This document shows, piece by piece, positions 41,470-52,625 of a stretch of DNA of 64,000 bases. A program made the translations under genes and the position numbers. Location: positions 40,757 through 104,756 of the forward strand of contig JALLAP010000022.1 of the NCBI GenBank assembly GCA_036939355.1. Reading direction: 5' to 3'. Positions within the stretch are counted from its first letter, which is position 1. Each line of letters begins with the position of its first letter. The DNA comes from Thalassiosira profunda (lineage: Eukaryota; Bacillariophyta; Thalassiosirophyceae; Thalassiosirales; Thalassiosiraceae). The notes beneath the pieces were generated by a model. That model searched no databases, had not been told where the DNA came from, and saw nothing but the letters and a program-made list of their open reading frames with translations.

Positions 41470-42812
41470 TTACTCGCTCTCGAATACATCATCATCGGCT
41501 GTCGTGTTGCCTAAATGCAACCCACGCAGGAAATCCCAATCAGGTTCTATGAAACTTTCCACTTCGCCGTCATCACCCTCTTCGCTCCCAAAGTCAAGCT
41601 TGTCCTCTTCGCTCCACTCTTCCTCAAAGTCGTCCTCAAAGTCGTAATCCTCTTCGCTCCAATCTGAACATTCGTCAGCTGCATATGATTCGTTGTCGTC
41701 CAAGGTATCCTTCTGCCCAGCTTCCTGCTCCTGATCCTTGGCAAGGTATCCTTTCGGCAGAGGCCACTCGCAGGCCTCGTCCCAGCTAAAAGAGCTGAGG
41801 CGATACGAATCGTTCCACCGTTTGGCTGGCTCCATTTCCTTGTCAACATTGAATAGATACAGGTAGTCATCGTTGGCCTGACTCGTCCAGCCTTTGATGG
41901 ACATCAATCTGTCAAGGATGTCTAGCTTTTTCAGAAGCTCGTCAAACGTTAGTTGACCAGCAATTCCAGATTGCTTTGTGTTGTCGGCCTTCTTCATCCA
42001 ACTCGATAGAGAGTATTTGTTGATGTAACTCTGCAACCACCAGTAGGTTCCGTCTGATTGGGCAACAATGCTCCATGCGTGGCTCATCCCGGCACGGTCC
42101 GATTTGCACCCAGCCCCAAGACGGAACACCGATCTGCGGTGGTTTCCATCCCGCTGGCCCTGTGCGTGGCGACACGCCAGGTACTCGCGAAAGGAATCGG
42201 TGCCGAAATTCCAGGACTTGGCGTTCAATCCGTGAGCAACGTCTTGGTCTGTCGCAACGTCGGCCCCACAATAGAAAGCAGTGACGCCGCTTCGGGTCGT
42301 ACTGCACCGCGTCACCCTTATCACTGCAGAGATACATGTCAGTTGAGATTCAGCCAAATGATACATGAGTTTTGTGAATACTCACTCTCCATGCTAATGA
42401 ATTCCGCCCCCTCCTCGGCCGCGTGGCCGTCGGGGCCGCCAAAATCCGCCCCGCTGAGAAGTTGCATCGATTTTACCTCGGCCAAGCTCTTCTTGCCCTC
42501 CTTCGTCGTTGCTTTCGTCTTGCCGACCAAACTCTCCGTCATACTTCGGACGAAAATTGTTGTCTTCCTCATGTGTGCCCAGTGCTTCTCGGGCGCCATT
42601 TTGCCGGCTGGGATGGCCCCGTTCGCGAGAGGACCGAAGTACTTCTCGTAGAGGCCACTTTTTGCAATAAGGACGGCAGCCGCGGCTAGGGCGATGGCGA
42701 CGCGGGGAAAGCTGAGGACGGAGTTGCGGGCGGAGACCGACGCTCGTTTGATCGGATTGCGGCTCGGCGGCCGCGCCGCGCAGATATTTCCGCTGGCGTC
42801 GATGTAAACCAT
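41470..42812 (-). CDS. Unknown protein with one hydrophobic segment and acidic tail
   Basis: Exon 1 42812-42386 and exon 2 42323-41470, with a 62-nt intron (42385-42324, GTGAGT...TGCAG); 426 residues. The frame is phase 1 at the junction and reads ESME-MIRVTRC. Residues about 30-55 contain a hydrophobic stretch (RVAIALAAAAVLIA). The second exon contains a compact domain of about 200 residues with the motifs GVTAFYCGADV, NFGTDSFREYLACRHAQG, GAGCKSDRAGMSHAWSIVA and TYWWLQSYI. The arrangement Cys...His-Ala-Trp followed by a Trp-Trp-Leu-Gln strand could suggest a papain-like or transglutaminase-like fold, but I cannot confirm this. The last 70 residues are extremely acidic (DEC, EEDYDFEDDFEEE). 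The 3' end lies 91 bp from the MORN gene's stop, tail to tail. Confidence 0.65.
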
Positions 42813-42989
42813 GATAACGGTGCAGGGGTCGGGGACTCCGAGAAGGAAAGGGAGCAGAGCAAAAAAAATGACACGCCCGACCCGCGACCAGTCCAGTCCA
42901 GTCTCCCCGCCATAAAATATCACGACTCGTTCTTGGCCAATCAAAATCGCCGCGCCGCACTTCTGCCCCACACTCGCAAGCACGCAACC

Positions 42990-44881
42990 ATGGAGCCCGC
43001 GCCAACCGCTGCCGCCCCGGCCGGGGCCACCAAGGATCTCTCCGGCGTCGCCTGGACGGTGAGTTATCGTATTCTTTGAACCTCCTTTGCTCGCACACAA
43101 GATGTGTCCACTTTTTTGCAAGATACCCCTCACCCACGCGTTGCTTCTTCTTTGCTCGCACCAAACAGGGCGGCTCCCTCGTCGGATCGCTCAACCCGTC
43201 GAACCATGGCTACCGCACCGCCGACGGCCAAGGCGGGTACATCATCAACAACTCCCACAAGCGGTACAAGCGCACCCGCCGCGATGCCGCGGGTAACATT
43301 GTCGACGAGGAGGAGGACGACATCCCCGGCAACGTTGTGGTGCAATTCTCGAATAGGGACGGGGAGAATGTGGGCGAGGCGATGGACGTCCCGACGAATG
43401 CGGGGAGCGACGAGCTGGGCACGCTGGTGCGCTCGCTGTTGAACGAGGAGGACGAGGCGGAGGGCGGCGCGCAGATTCCATACGCGTTCTTTGCCAAGAT
43501 CTCGAAGAAAATCACAACCACCAACGCCGCGACGGGGGAGACGGCGACGAAGACGGCGGAGGAGGAGATTGACATTACGGACTATGCGTCGCTCGCGGCC
43601 TTTTTGAAGCAATATCGGGAGCACGTCTCGACCGAGCAAACGCTGGAGTTGACCTACCAACCACTGGCGCTGTTCAAGGTTCGGCCGGTGACGCGCTGCA
43701 CCGACACGCTGCCCGGCCACACCGAGGCCATCCTGCACGTCTCCTACTCCCCCGACGGGAAGCACCTGGCCAGCGGTGGGGGCGACGCCACCGTCCGCTT
43801 CTGGGACGTTCACACTAGCACCCCCCGGCACGTGTGTAAAGGCCACAAGGATCACGTCCTGAGCACGGCGTGGAGTCCGGACGGCGTGCGATTTGCGAGC
43901 GGGGACAAGCGGGGCAATTTGATGCTGTGGGATCCCGTCAAGGGCGTGGCGGTGGGGAGCATTAAAGCACATACCAAGTGGATCACGGGGCTGGCGTGGG
44001 AGCCGATGCATTCAGCGCCGGGCGGGAAGTGCGAGCGGCTCGTCACTTCCTCGAAGGATGCTCTGGCGAAGGTTTGGAACGTCCGGACGAAGCGGTGCGA
44101 GGCCACGCTGGCAGGGCACATGGACAGCATTGAATCCGTCAAGTGGGGCGGGGAGGGGCTGATATACTCGGCGTCGCGGGATCGGACGATCAAGGTGTGG
44201 AACGCGAGCGAGGGCGAGGGGAAGGGACGGGTGGGATTGTTGGTGCGGACGCTGGTGGGGCACGGGCACCGCGTCAACACACTGGCCGTGTCGAGCGATT
44301 ACGTTTGCCGCACGGGGCCGTACGATCACTACGGCAAGATTGCGGATGTTTCCACCAAAGACAAAGAGTCGACGGAGTGGAGGGAGGCCGCCTACCAGGC
44401 CAGCGTGGCCAAGTACAAAGCCTTCAAGGGGAGCGGGGAGCCGGAGCGTTTGCTCTCCGGCTCCGACGACTTTACGTTGATGCTGTGGCATCCCGTCGAC
44501 AACAAGCGCCCCATCAAACGGCTGAACGGCCACCAGCAGGCCGTCAACCACATCGCCTTCAGCCCCGATGGGCGCTTCTTCGCCTCCGCCTCCTTCGACA
44601 AGAAGATCAAACTGTGGAACGGACGGTCCGGCGACTTCGTCTCCACCTTGACCGGGCATGTCGGGGCCGTGTACCAGGTGGCGTGGAGCGCCGACGGGCG
44701 ATACCTCGTGAGCGCTTCCAAAGATTCGACGGCCAAATTGTGGGAGGTCCCGAGCGGGAAACGGGCGAGGGAGACGCTGCCGGGGCACGAGGACGAGGTG
44801 TACGCGTTGGATTGGAGCCCGAGCGGGGGAAGCGTGGCGACAGGATCGAAGGATCGGACGATCAAGATTTGGAAGCATTAA
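42990..44881 (+). CDS. NLE1: Notchless homologue (NLE1/Rsa4), 60S ribosome assembly WD40 protein
   Basis: Exon 1 42990-43058 (23 codons, ending AWT) and exon 2 43169-44881, with a 110-nt intron (GTGAGT...AACAG); 593 residues. The N-terminal NLE domain (NVVVQFSNRDGENVGEAMDV...LVRSLLN, about 70-130) is the ubiquitin-like part that binds the MIDAS domain of midasin. Eight WD repeats follow, with typical endings (ATVRFWDV, GNLMLWDP, ALAKVWNV, RTIKVWNA, FTLMLWHP, KKIKLWNG, STAKLWEV, RTIKIWKH) and GH dipeptides (LPGHTE, LNGHQQ, LTGHVG, LPGHED). It drives late nucleolar 60S maturation together with midasin. It shares a 177-bp divergent promoter with the gene at 42812. Confidence 0.96.
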
Positions 44882-45043
44882 TGAGATCGTTTGGGGAGAG
44901 TTTGGGGAACCTAGAAATGAGACGAACTGCGCCTCTCGCCACACTTTCTGCTGATCCTGGTCCGTGTTGGAGGCTTGTACCGTCTTACGGCAAACAACAC
45001 CTTCTTCAGATCTAAGTCGCCAGGGCCCCTCTTACAATGCACA

Positions 45044-47224
45044 TTAATTTGACTGTTTCCCTTCTTCCTCGGCTTCATCCTCCCATACAATCGATGAACG
45101 TCGCCGTTGGTCGCCATCCTCGTCCGCGCTTACCCCCTGATCCTTTGAAGCGCCGCCTGCTTCGTCAGATTCATCCAGCTCACCCCCGGTCGACCTCCTT
45201 GCTGACTTCACTTGCAATATGTTGAACTTCAGGCGATTGGTCTGGGAAGCCGCTGACACTCCCGAGACAACACTTTCACTCGATCTCTTCTTCGATTCCT
45301 GCTCCGAGTCATATGTTCTCAGATACACTATCTTTGGCACGAACAGCAGCAAAAGGATCGCAGCGCACGTGATGAAAATGAGCAGCGAAAAGACGATGTA
45401 AATCGCCTGCGGATCTTCTCTGAGAAGCGCGACAACTGGGAAGCCAATGACGAATGCCTGGAGCATCGATGCCGTTGCCAAAGCGATATATTTGCTCTCT
45501 TGGAACTCAACATTCACATGTCGGGCCTGATAAGCTTGCCAGTTTGCAATCAAGAGAGTAATGATGTTGACACAGGCGAGAATGATAAGGTACGGAAGAG
45601 AACCACCGGCCGCGTCAGTGCTGCTCACACAGCTCCCAAAAAAGCTCTTATACTCTCGGTTCCAGTAATCGGTACCGCTCGAAGGTTGGCGCTCGTACAT
45701 CAGTGGATTGATGACCGTCCAGCAAATGAGAGTTGTCACGTTGATAGCAAGTAAGATCGCAAACGGAGCAAGAACATCCTATTAATGAGCACGACACGCT
45801 GAGTGTGAGATATCGTAAGTCTTCCTAGCTGAAACAAAAGTGCTTCGCTTACCTTTTCAGTAACCTTGATGCGCTTGAAGCGATTTGGGTTATGAAAGAT
45901 CTTGTTGACGCGCCAGATCTTAGCAAAGAGAGCACTGAAGGCTGTGACGAACCCGACAGAGAGTAGCCACGGGGTGGCCATACATGCAATGGAGCAAGCC
46001 TGCGTGGAGTATTTCTCGTCATCTACACTCATTGGGATGATTGCCAACGATGCGACGACGACTCCCGCAATGACCATGATAAGGAAGCTCGGTTGAGACT
46101 TCCTCAAGATTGGATGTCCTCTCTTAACCAGAGTGAATGCTGCAAAGCCCAAGGCTGATTGTGAAGTAAAAAGAGATAGAATCGGGTGAGGTTGGTTGCA
46201 GGTGCACGCACATCGTTATCAGGTATGGCAACTCACCAAGCGCCAGAATCACCCCCAAGAATGTGTAGCCGAGGATCACCCAACTTCCCAAGTAGTTCAT
46301 GTCAATGACTATCTTCGGCAAATCCTGCGGAATGTTGACCACATCGAGGAAGCTCGTCGGGAATATGGCATCGTTGAACGGCAGCCCCGTCCCCGCCTCT
46401 TGGCTCTGCCTGACCTCCAACAATCTATCGATGGCGAAAGACCCCATCTGGAACGGCAACTGACCCACAAGGGCGTTGGCATATCCCTGATTCATCAGAT
46501 CGAGTTGTCCCTGGAGTGAATCCCCCACAACGGTGAGGACGTTCGGGTGCTCGTCGACGAATCCCTGCCATGTCACATTCTCGTTCATTGGCCAGGCTCC
46601 CACGGGAATGATGGCTCCTATATCAGGATGGGCCTCTGCTAGCTCGAACATTTGCTGCACTGCCAATGTGTTGTTTCCACCGCAATCCTTCGGGGAGTCG
46701 GGCACCTCCGTCCACTTGGACTGCGCCAGCGCCTCGCGCACTCCCGCATATCGCTCCAAGATGTTTGCCCCGTTGGTGCCTACCATTCCGTACTTGCCCC
46801 CATCGCTGTTGATCTGAAGGAGGACGTGGCCCAGCTCCCGCCCCATTCCCACGTTGTCGGTCCCAATGTACGCGAGGCGTCGGCTGCCGGGCGCGTCCGT
46901 GTCAAAAGTGACGACATGAATGTCCTTTGCAATCGACTTGTCAATCAGCGTTTCCGCGGACGATGCCTCGACGACGGCCAGCGCTATTCCGTCGATGGGG
47001 CCGTATTTGCCGTCGATGAGGTCCTCTACCATCGCGGCCTGGTTGGCCTCCGTCTCCGGGCCGCCCTCGGGCGGACCGACGAAGAGGCAGGCGATGTTGG
47101 CGCCGAGTTCCTTCGTCAGGCGCTTGGCCCGCAATTCGCAGCCGTTGCGCACGACCTGCCAGTAGGGACTGTTTGTCCTCTTTGGCACGACGGCGAACGT
47201 GTACGATTTCTCCTCGTCTGCCAT
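45044..47224 (-). CDS. Class C (GABA-B-like) receptor with bacterial sugar-binding-protein ectodomain
   Basis: Three exons, 47224-46237, 46154-45853 and 45778-45044, with introns of 82 nt (GTGAGT...ATCAG) and 74 nt (GTAAGC...AATAG); 674 residues. Residues 1-320 form a type I periplasmic binding fold of the ribose/simple-sugar type (FAVVPKRTNSPYWQVVRNGCE, HVVTFDTDAPGSRRLAYIG, GMVGTNGANILERYAGVREAL, VVGDSLQGQLDLMNQGYANALVGQ; split motifs). A seven-helix domain follows, with class C hallmarks: SQPSFLIMV after TM1, CSIACMATPWLLSVGF, the FSALFAKIWRVNKIF loop, and FQESKYIALA near TM6. The C-terminal tail is Ser/Glu-rich. No signal peptide is visible before the ligand-binding domain, so either a 5' exon is missing or targeting uses the first helix. 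Ligand unknown; it probably senses a small sugar-like molecule. Confidence 0.86.
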
Positions 47225-47727
47225 TGTTGCAGAGAGTTACCGGCGGGTGCCTGCCGATGCACCGATATCTCTCAGACCTTCCCCGATGTTTTCCGGACAC
47301 CGCGCCGCCACCACCACGCGTCGGTTACTGAGCGCTCTCGGGGGGCTTGTAGCGAGGCTCCGCGGGGAATGTGGACGGAAGGGGGAAGGTGCTGCCCAAA
47401 GATGCTCCCCAAGACGCGGGGGTCTTGCGGATGATTTAGGGCTTGAACTGCCTACGAATTCCTACACGTAGAAAGATACAAGCTTCGTCTAAGTACGTTC
47501 ATACTCATGCCCTATTTTAAATTCTACGGACTCCGTACGATAGGGAAGAAGCTTGCAGCACCACCTCCACGCTCAACCTCAACCTCGCAACTCCCTCCAA
47601 CACACAACGCATCTCGTGTTCCTCCTCCAACGCGCCCACGCCAAGCCCCTGGCCCTCCGCCGCCCGGGGCCCTAATCTGTTGTGGCTGCGGACTTGCCTG
47701 CAGGCGCTGGTAGACCGAGCACATATC
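47225..47727. promoter_or_regulatory. Divergent promoter region between receptor and EF-hand genes
   Basis: These 503 bp lie between two divergent starts. They contain an AT-rich patch (CCCTATTTTAAATTC, about 47510) and a 13-nt palindrome TACGGA-C-TCCGTA at 47525-47537. Both could be promoter elements; no gene is supported. Confidence 0.4.
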
Positions 47728-50700
47728 ATGGAGTCTGGCGTGCCCTCGCGGAGGGGGCGGAAGAGGCGGAGGATAAAGCGCTCTGCGGCAATTCTTGCCG
47801 TGGAGTGCCTCTGCCTCTCCCACTGCGGCGCGGCGTCGCGGCCTCCAGCCGCGGCCAACGTTTTTGCAACTCCATCGATATCATCGCCGAGAATACCTGG
47901 CGGATTGCAATTGCAGCCGCAGCTGGAAGGCGGCGCGTTTGTGTTTTCCTTGCTGAAAAGCCGGCGGGGAAGCCGCAGCGGAGAGCCGCCCGCCGAGCCC
48001 AAGCCTGCCGCGCTGACGGTGGAAACGATCAAGGGCGACGCTGAAGGCGGTCTGATCCAGAATGGGGTAACTCATGCGAACGGCAGCAATGGACGTCACG
48101 CGCACTATCTGGGGGACACAAGTCATGCTCGCACACACCAAATGCAGTCCCAGTATGTTGATGTGGCTGAGGATGAGCCCTACGCCACCCTGCAGGACAT
48201 TGATGTAGTGGAAGACGAGCCCTATGCTGACATGCATCCTATCCAGAATGCTTACACCAAATTATCTTCGATGGGGGGAGAGCCACTGTCAGGTTCACAA
48301 TACGGAAACGAGGGCGTCTCTTTGGATTCCATGGAGGGGGTTGATGATGCTGCGTCTTATGTTCGAGAAGATGGATCGGAGAGCGTCTCGTTGGACTCCA
48401 TGGAGGGGGTAGACGATGCTGCGCCTTATGCTCGAGCCACTCCCGAATTGCAAACGGAAGAAACCGCGTCTATTGACGACAACATAACAACTGAAGGAAA
48501 ATCCTCACTGTGGGCAAGGCGCAACGCCCGCTCCATCGACGAGGGGATACGCTTCAAATCGCAGCTGCGGGAGGGGCTGGAAGAGCAGACCAAACAACAC
48601 AGAGAACGCCTGCTCAGCAATTTGATGGACGGGGTGATTGGCGGCACCACGAGCGCCTTCGAAGAGGTCACAATAAAGAACGTGACCAATCCGTTCCGGT
48701 GGCTGGGCTTTGGGAGGGGCGACAAGGGATCGAAACGGGACGTGAAGGGGGAGGCATCTTCCGCTGATGACGCCAAGGGCAACGCCCGGCGAAACGATGC
48801 GTACACGGAGATCAATTTCAACCCCAACAACAACGACATGGAGGTTGAAAGCAACGACAAGCCAAACAGCCAAAACTTTGGTGCGCGGACGATTGCTGGT
48901 CTCATCATGGCCTTGGCCGAGGAAGTGGAGGGGCTGGAGGTTAAGGTCGATGCCGACGACGACACCCCCATCTGGGACAAAACCCTCCACTCCATCAAAA
49001 TCTACTTCTCGCGGCTGGGCTTCCGGCAACTGCGGATGGGGGGCCTTGACGAGGCCTTCTCCGAGCTGGAAACCTCCATGGCCCCGTCAGAAAAGTTCGC
49101 TATGGCCAAGAGCTTCTTCAACGTCGGGAAGCCCACCACGGCGGATGAGGCCTTCGATAAGATGGACGCTGACAACAGCGGCGCGTTGGATGAAGAAGAA
49201 TTGGCGGAGGCTTTGAAGATGGCAGCCGTGATCGGTGGGAACAAGTTCGGAACGAGGTCCAAGGATACCCTGTCCGAGCTCGCATCGCGGCTGGTGCGTC
49301 TGTACGACACGGACGGGGACGGCGTTGTGGACAGGGAAGAATATCAGGCCATGGTTGCCGATATGGCAGCGCTGAGGGATTCAAGGTTGAAAGAGGAGCT
49401 GCACGATCAAACCGGGCTGGACACGATGAGTGGCGGCGAGGAAAAGAAGAAGGGATGGTTTGGGTCACTCTTTAGGGCGAAGGAAGATGAGGCAGCACTG
49501 GCTGATGCACCTCCTTCGATGGACGGGGAAAATATTATCGACGTGACCGACAATGAGGAATTTTGGGGATCGATGGATCAAGGCGAAGGGTCCATCGTGT
49601 TGGAAGATCTCAAGCTCGATCTCAGACGCTTGTTGTTTGGGGCTATCCCAGGCATGAAAAGGGTGAGCTTGGTGTTCGTCGCCTCTCTCTGCGCACACGA
49701 TAGCCGGCATTCACTCTCATCGCACTACATTTTGTTTGCTCAGGTGCTTCCTGGAGGACCCCTCATACTCAAACCCTTCACGGCCACAATAACCGCGTCC
49801 TTCAACAAAGACGACATTATGGACTCCACTCTCATGGATATCGGGCTGCGTCGCCTCGTAGCACGGGCCTTGAACCGGCGAGTCAGGGGTATAAGAGACT
49901 TGTTGGACGGAGCGGTATTCTACGGACGCACGTGGAAGCACCTTCAAGAAAACTCGCCGAATGTGGAGGTAGCAAAACTCGAGGATGTTCACTTTGACAG
50001 GCGCAACCGCCTCATCATCACCGGGCGTGTCAAGATCAAAGAGACGCTAGGGTACAGGCACGAGCCAATCGAAAACGGCTTTAAACTGCGGACGAAGATC
50101 GGAACCAGGGCCAACGGGCGAATCATTGGCTTGTTGCAACCGGAGATTGCAATCTTTGCAGAGTGCCCCAAAGGGTTCGAAAAGGCCGCCAGAACAGCGT
50201 GCAAAGAATGGTTCGGCTACACAATACCGACGTTTCAGCCATTGTATACATATATTCCGCTGGTGTCTCCTCTGAAGAAGGACGACAAGATGGATGGATT
50301 TAACATGGGAGAGGACAATCAGATCAAAAGCATCGAGATCAAGAACGGAAAGCTCCGTCTAGAGGTAAGTACGAGCAAATTGCCTCAGATCTTATTTTTG
50401 CCCGTCGTTGCTCAGCCTGCTTGTTTTCGCTGCGACAGTTCCAAGCGTTCTTGCGACCGGGGCGGTTTCTGGGCAATCACTACATCGCCTTCACAGTTCC
50501 CAATAGGACTTTGATATTGACTCTAGACAAGGTTCGAATGGGCATGCGCAACGCCCGGCGGAACAAGCGGCTCGCCGAGCTTGCTGCGCGAGAAGTCAAG
50601 CAGCTCGAGGGGAGCTTGGCCACTGGCCTATCTGACGACGATGCGGAGAAGCCCTCCATCTCCCCCGAGGGCAAGGTGCGCATACGGAATCTAGAAAAGG

Positions 50701-50915
50701 AGTTGAAGGCGACGATACAGGAGGAAGCCATTCTCCGAGAGATGGAAGCAGACTCTGCAGGCAAAGAGAATGGGAAGAGCTTCATCAGCCGCTTTGTCGA
50801 GGGGTACTCTGGGGTCGTCCGCGACGAGCTGGATTTGGAAATGAACGCGCGCCTGTCTAGCTCGATCTCTGACTTCTTCGGCTCCCAAGACACGGAAGAG
50901 GAGGAGGGCAAGTAA
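47728..50915 (+). CDS. EF-hand protein with lipid-binding-like C-terminal region, possibly plastid-targeted
   Basis: Three exons, 47728-49662, 49744-50364 and 50439-50915, with introns of 81 nt (stop-free, GTGAGC...CTCAG) and 74 nt; 1010 residues. A basic N-terminus (RRGRKRRRIKR), a hydrophobic segment (SAAILAVECLCLS) and ANVFATP just after it resemble a diatom plastid leader (ASAFAP-like). Internal repeats follow: VAEDEPYA and VVEDEPYA, then two copies of VSLDSMEGVDDAA at 48318 and 48383. Two EF-hands (DADNSGALDEEE about 480 and DTDGDGVVDREE about 523) should bind calcium. The region from about 600 on (LKLDLRRLLFG, PGGPLILKP, DRRNRLIITGRVKI) resembles membrane- or lipid-associated plastid proteins, but I cannot name a family. 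The C-terminus is coiled coil. Confidence 0.72.
48318..48428 (+). repeat. Imperfect internal tandem repeat in EF-hand gene
   Basis: Two DNA copies of a unit of about 46 bp (48318-48363 and 48383-48428), each coding for VSLDSMEGVDDAA followed by a tyrosine, are separated by about 19 bp. They differ mainly at third codon positions, which shows purifying selection on the peptide since duplication. Confidence 0.75.
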
Positions 50916-50953
50916 CGCTAAAGTCTGCTCTCGTTGCCACTGAATGGAAAGGC

Positions 50954-52291
50954 TCATTTAACGAGTCCATGCCTGCTGTACCACCCACCAGATACTGGCA
51001 AGAAAGCATTGGATGTCGAGTCGGAACTGTCGCCCGTAGAACTATCTGCAACGCCTTCGAATCTGACACGGACGGTTGCTGCATCGTCCTCGCAACTCCT
51101 GTACGCTGCGAGATGCAAATGAGCCTCTGGGCTGAAGCCGACGGACCCGCTCCGGCAGAGCAATTGCCCTTTTCGGACTCTATCACCAACTCTCACCACA
51201 CAGCTGTTGGTCTGGATGTGCACCATCTCCACATACAGTGGATCGTTGTTTTGCAATTCTTTCCCTTCTGCTCGCATCATGATCGAGTTCCAATGAAATA
51301 GATTGCTTGCCGCGATGCCGCTGACTTCTGAGAAGTTGCTGTCTGTGTTGCAATCCTCGCCTGGATTAACGCGATCCCTTACGCTCACGACAACTCCATC
51401 TGATGGAGCGTACAATGGCGTTCCAGCGGGGCACGCAAAGTCGATTGCGTGCAGATTTCCCTCGAAGAAATGGGTTAACTGTCCCGCCTCCGATTGGGTG
51501 CACTGATACGATTTTGCCGCCTCTTCATTGTGTGGAAGCGCGTCTTCGCCAATCCCAACAAAGGGAAAATGGAGCAGCTGCGGGTGTTCGTCGTTCGGAT
51601 TCGGGTGAAAGGACCACTGCTGCACGTCACTTTCTATCTCCACCCGCGTCCAGCTCGTGATACTTTGATTGGGCGCCAGGCAGCATAGATGGACGAACGT
51701 TTGGGGCGGACACAGCACGATGAACGTCGTGCATTTCCGCTCCCTCGTGGTGGTTGTTGTGCCTTCGCCGTTCTCCTCTCCGGACTTTTTGATGGATGTG
51801 GTGGTGGAACTGACGCCACTCTGAAGGATATTTCCCTGGCCATCGCAGAGATCCACATCGAACACGGTCACGTAGCATATATTCGTCGTGTCCTTCGACA
51901 CGTTGGTCAGCGTCAGCGTCATTCGCTCGTCCTCATCGTCGCCGTCATTAATTGCAATTTGGGGAATGTGCTGCCGATCTTCCGGATGATATTCGCTCGC
52001 ATGGAACTGTTCCATCCCCAGCAACCAGGGATATTGCTGCATCGCACGATCGTACAGTTCCTCGTATTCAGAGCACGTGATGGGCGGCGAGGAGGTGGCT
52101 GCCCCTTTGGGGCGCGTCGATGTTGATTGGGCGGCCCGGCACCGAGCAATGTTTGCGATGTGGCAGCCCAACGCAGCATGATAAGCGCACTCGTCCTCGG
52201 GTGTCCAAAATGTTCCAGAGCCAGAGGGCGGACCATTGGCGGCTTCCCCCCTCTTGCCCTTGGCCCTCTTGCCTTTGTTCTTCTTCGCCAT
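50954..52291 (-). CDS. M23-like (lysostaphin/LytM fold) metallopeptidase-like protein
   Basis: Single exon, 445 residues. A basic start (MAKKNKGKRAKGKRGE) precedes a helical region and a beta-rich domain of unknown type (about 105-235). The C-terminal domain (about 265-430) has the M23 layout: HFFEGNLHAIDFACPAGTP followed by LYAPSDGVVVSV, then HIQTNSC, GDRVRKGQLLCRSG and EAHLHLAAY. The HLH motif and the Asp in HAIDF supply candidate metal ligands. M23 enzymes usually cut peptidoglycan or elastin-like links; eukaryotic members are unusual and often act extracellularly, yet no signal peptide is visible here. The first metal His is displaced relative to canonical HxGxD, a variant also seen in some bacterial members. 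It may be degenerate. Confidence 0.7.
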   Translation of the reverse strand: MAKKNKGKRAKGKRGEAANGPPSGSGTFWTPEDECAYHAALGCHIANIARCRAAQSTSTRPKGAATSSPPITCSEYEELYDRAMQQYPWLLGMEQFHASEYHPEDRQHIPQIAINDGDDEDERMTLTLTNVSKDTTNICYVTVFDVDLCDGQGNILQSGVSSTTTSIKKSGEENGEGTTTTTRERKCTTFIVLCPPQTFVHLCCLAPNQSITSWTRVEIESDVQQWSFHPNPNDEHPQLLHFPFVGIGEDALPHNEEAAKSYQCTQSEAGQLTHFFEGNLHAIDFACPAGTPLYAPSDGVVVSVRDRVNPGEDCNTDSNFSEVSGIAASNLFHWNSIMMRAEGKELQNNDPLYVEMVHIQTNSCVVRVGDRVRKGQLLCRSGSVGFSPEAHLHLAAYRSCEDDAATVRVRFEGVADSSTGDSSDSTSNAFLPVSGGWYSRHGLVK

Positions 52292-52625
52292 TGATGTGAT
52301 GGGGGCGGGCGGCGGAGTGCCAACTCGCGCGCTGTAACCCTGATGTGTCCACTTTGTTGCAACTCACGTTGTGTGCAACGGCGATTGATAAATCTCTATT
52401 CTCTGCGGCAACCGATGATAGTTCGACGAGGCCTTGCGGCAGCGGAAGGGGGGCTGGATTGGCGCCGAGGGGTTGCAGGGCAGGGGACAGCAGGGGTGGG
52501 GCAGGGTGGCTCCTCGTTCTCCCTCAAATTCTACAGAGGAATTGATACCATACGGCCGGATCCGGCGGCGCGAGAGGGGGTATCCTCGCGACGGCGGTTC
52601 CTCCATTCGCCAGAGCCGGGGAGTA
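52292..52625. promoter_or_regulatory. Divergent promoter region between M23-like and MFS genes
   Basis: The 334 bp are G-rich on the plus strand around 52440-52510 and contain the in-frame upstream extension of the MFS frame, which I consider non-coding. No specific motif is convincing. Confidence 0.35.
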
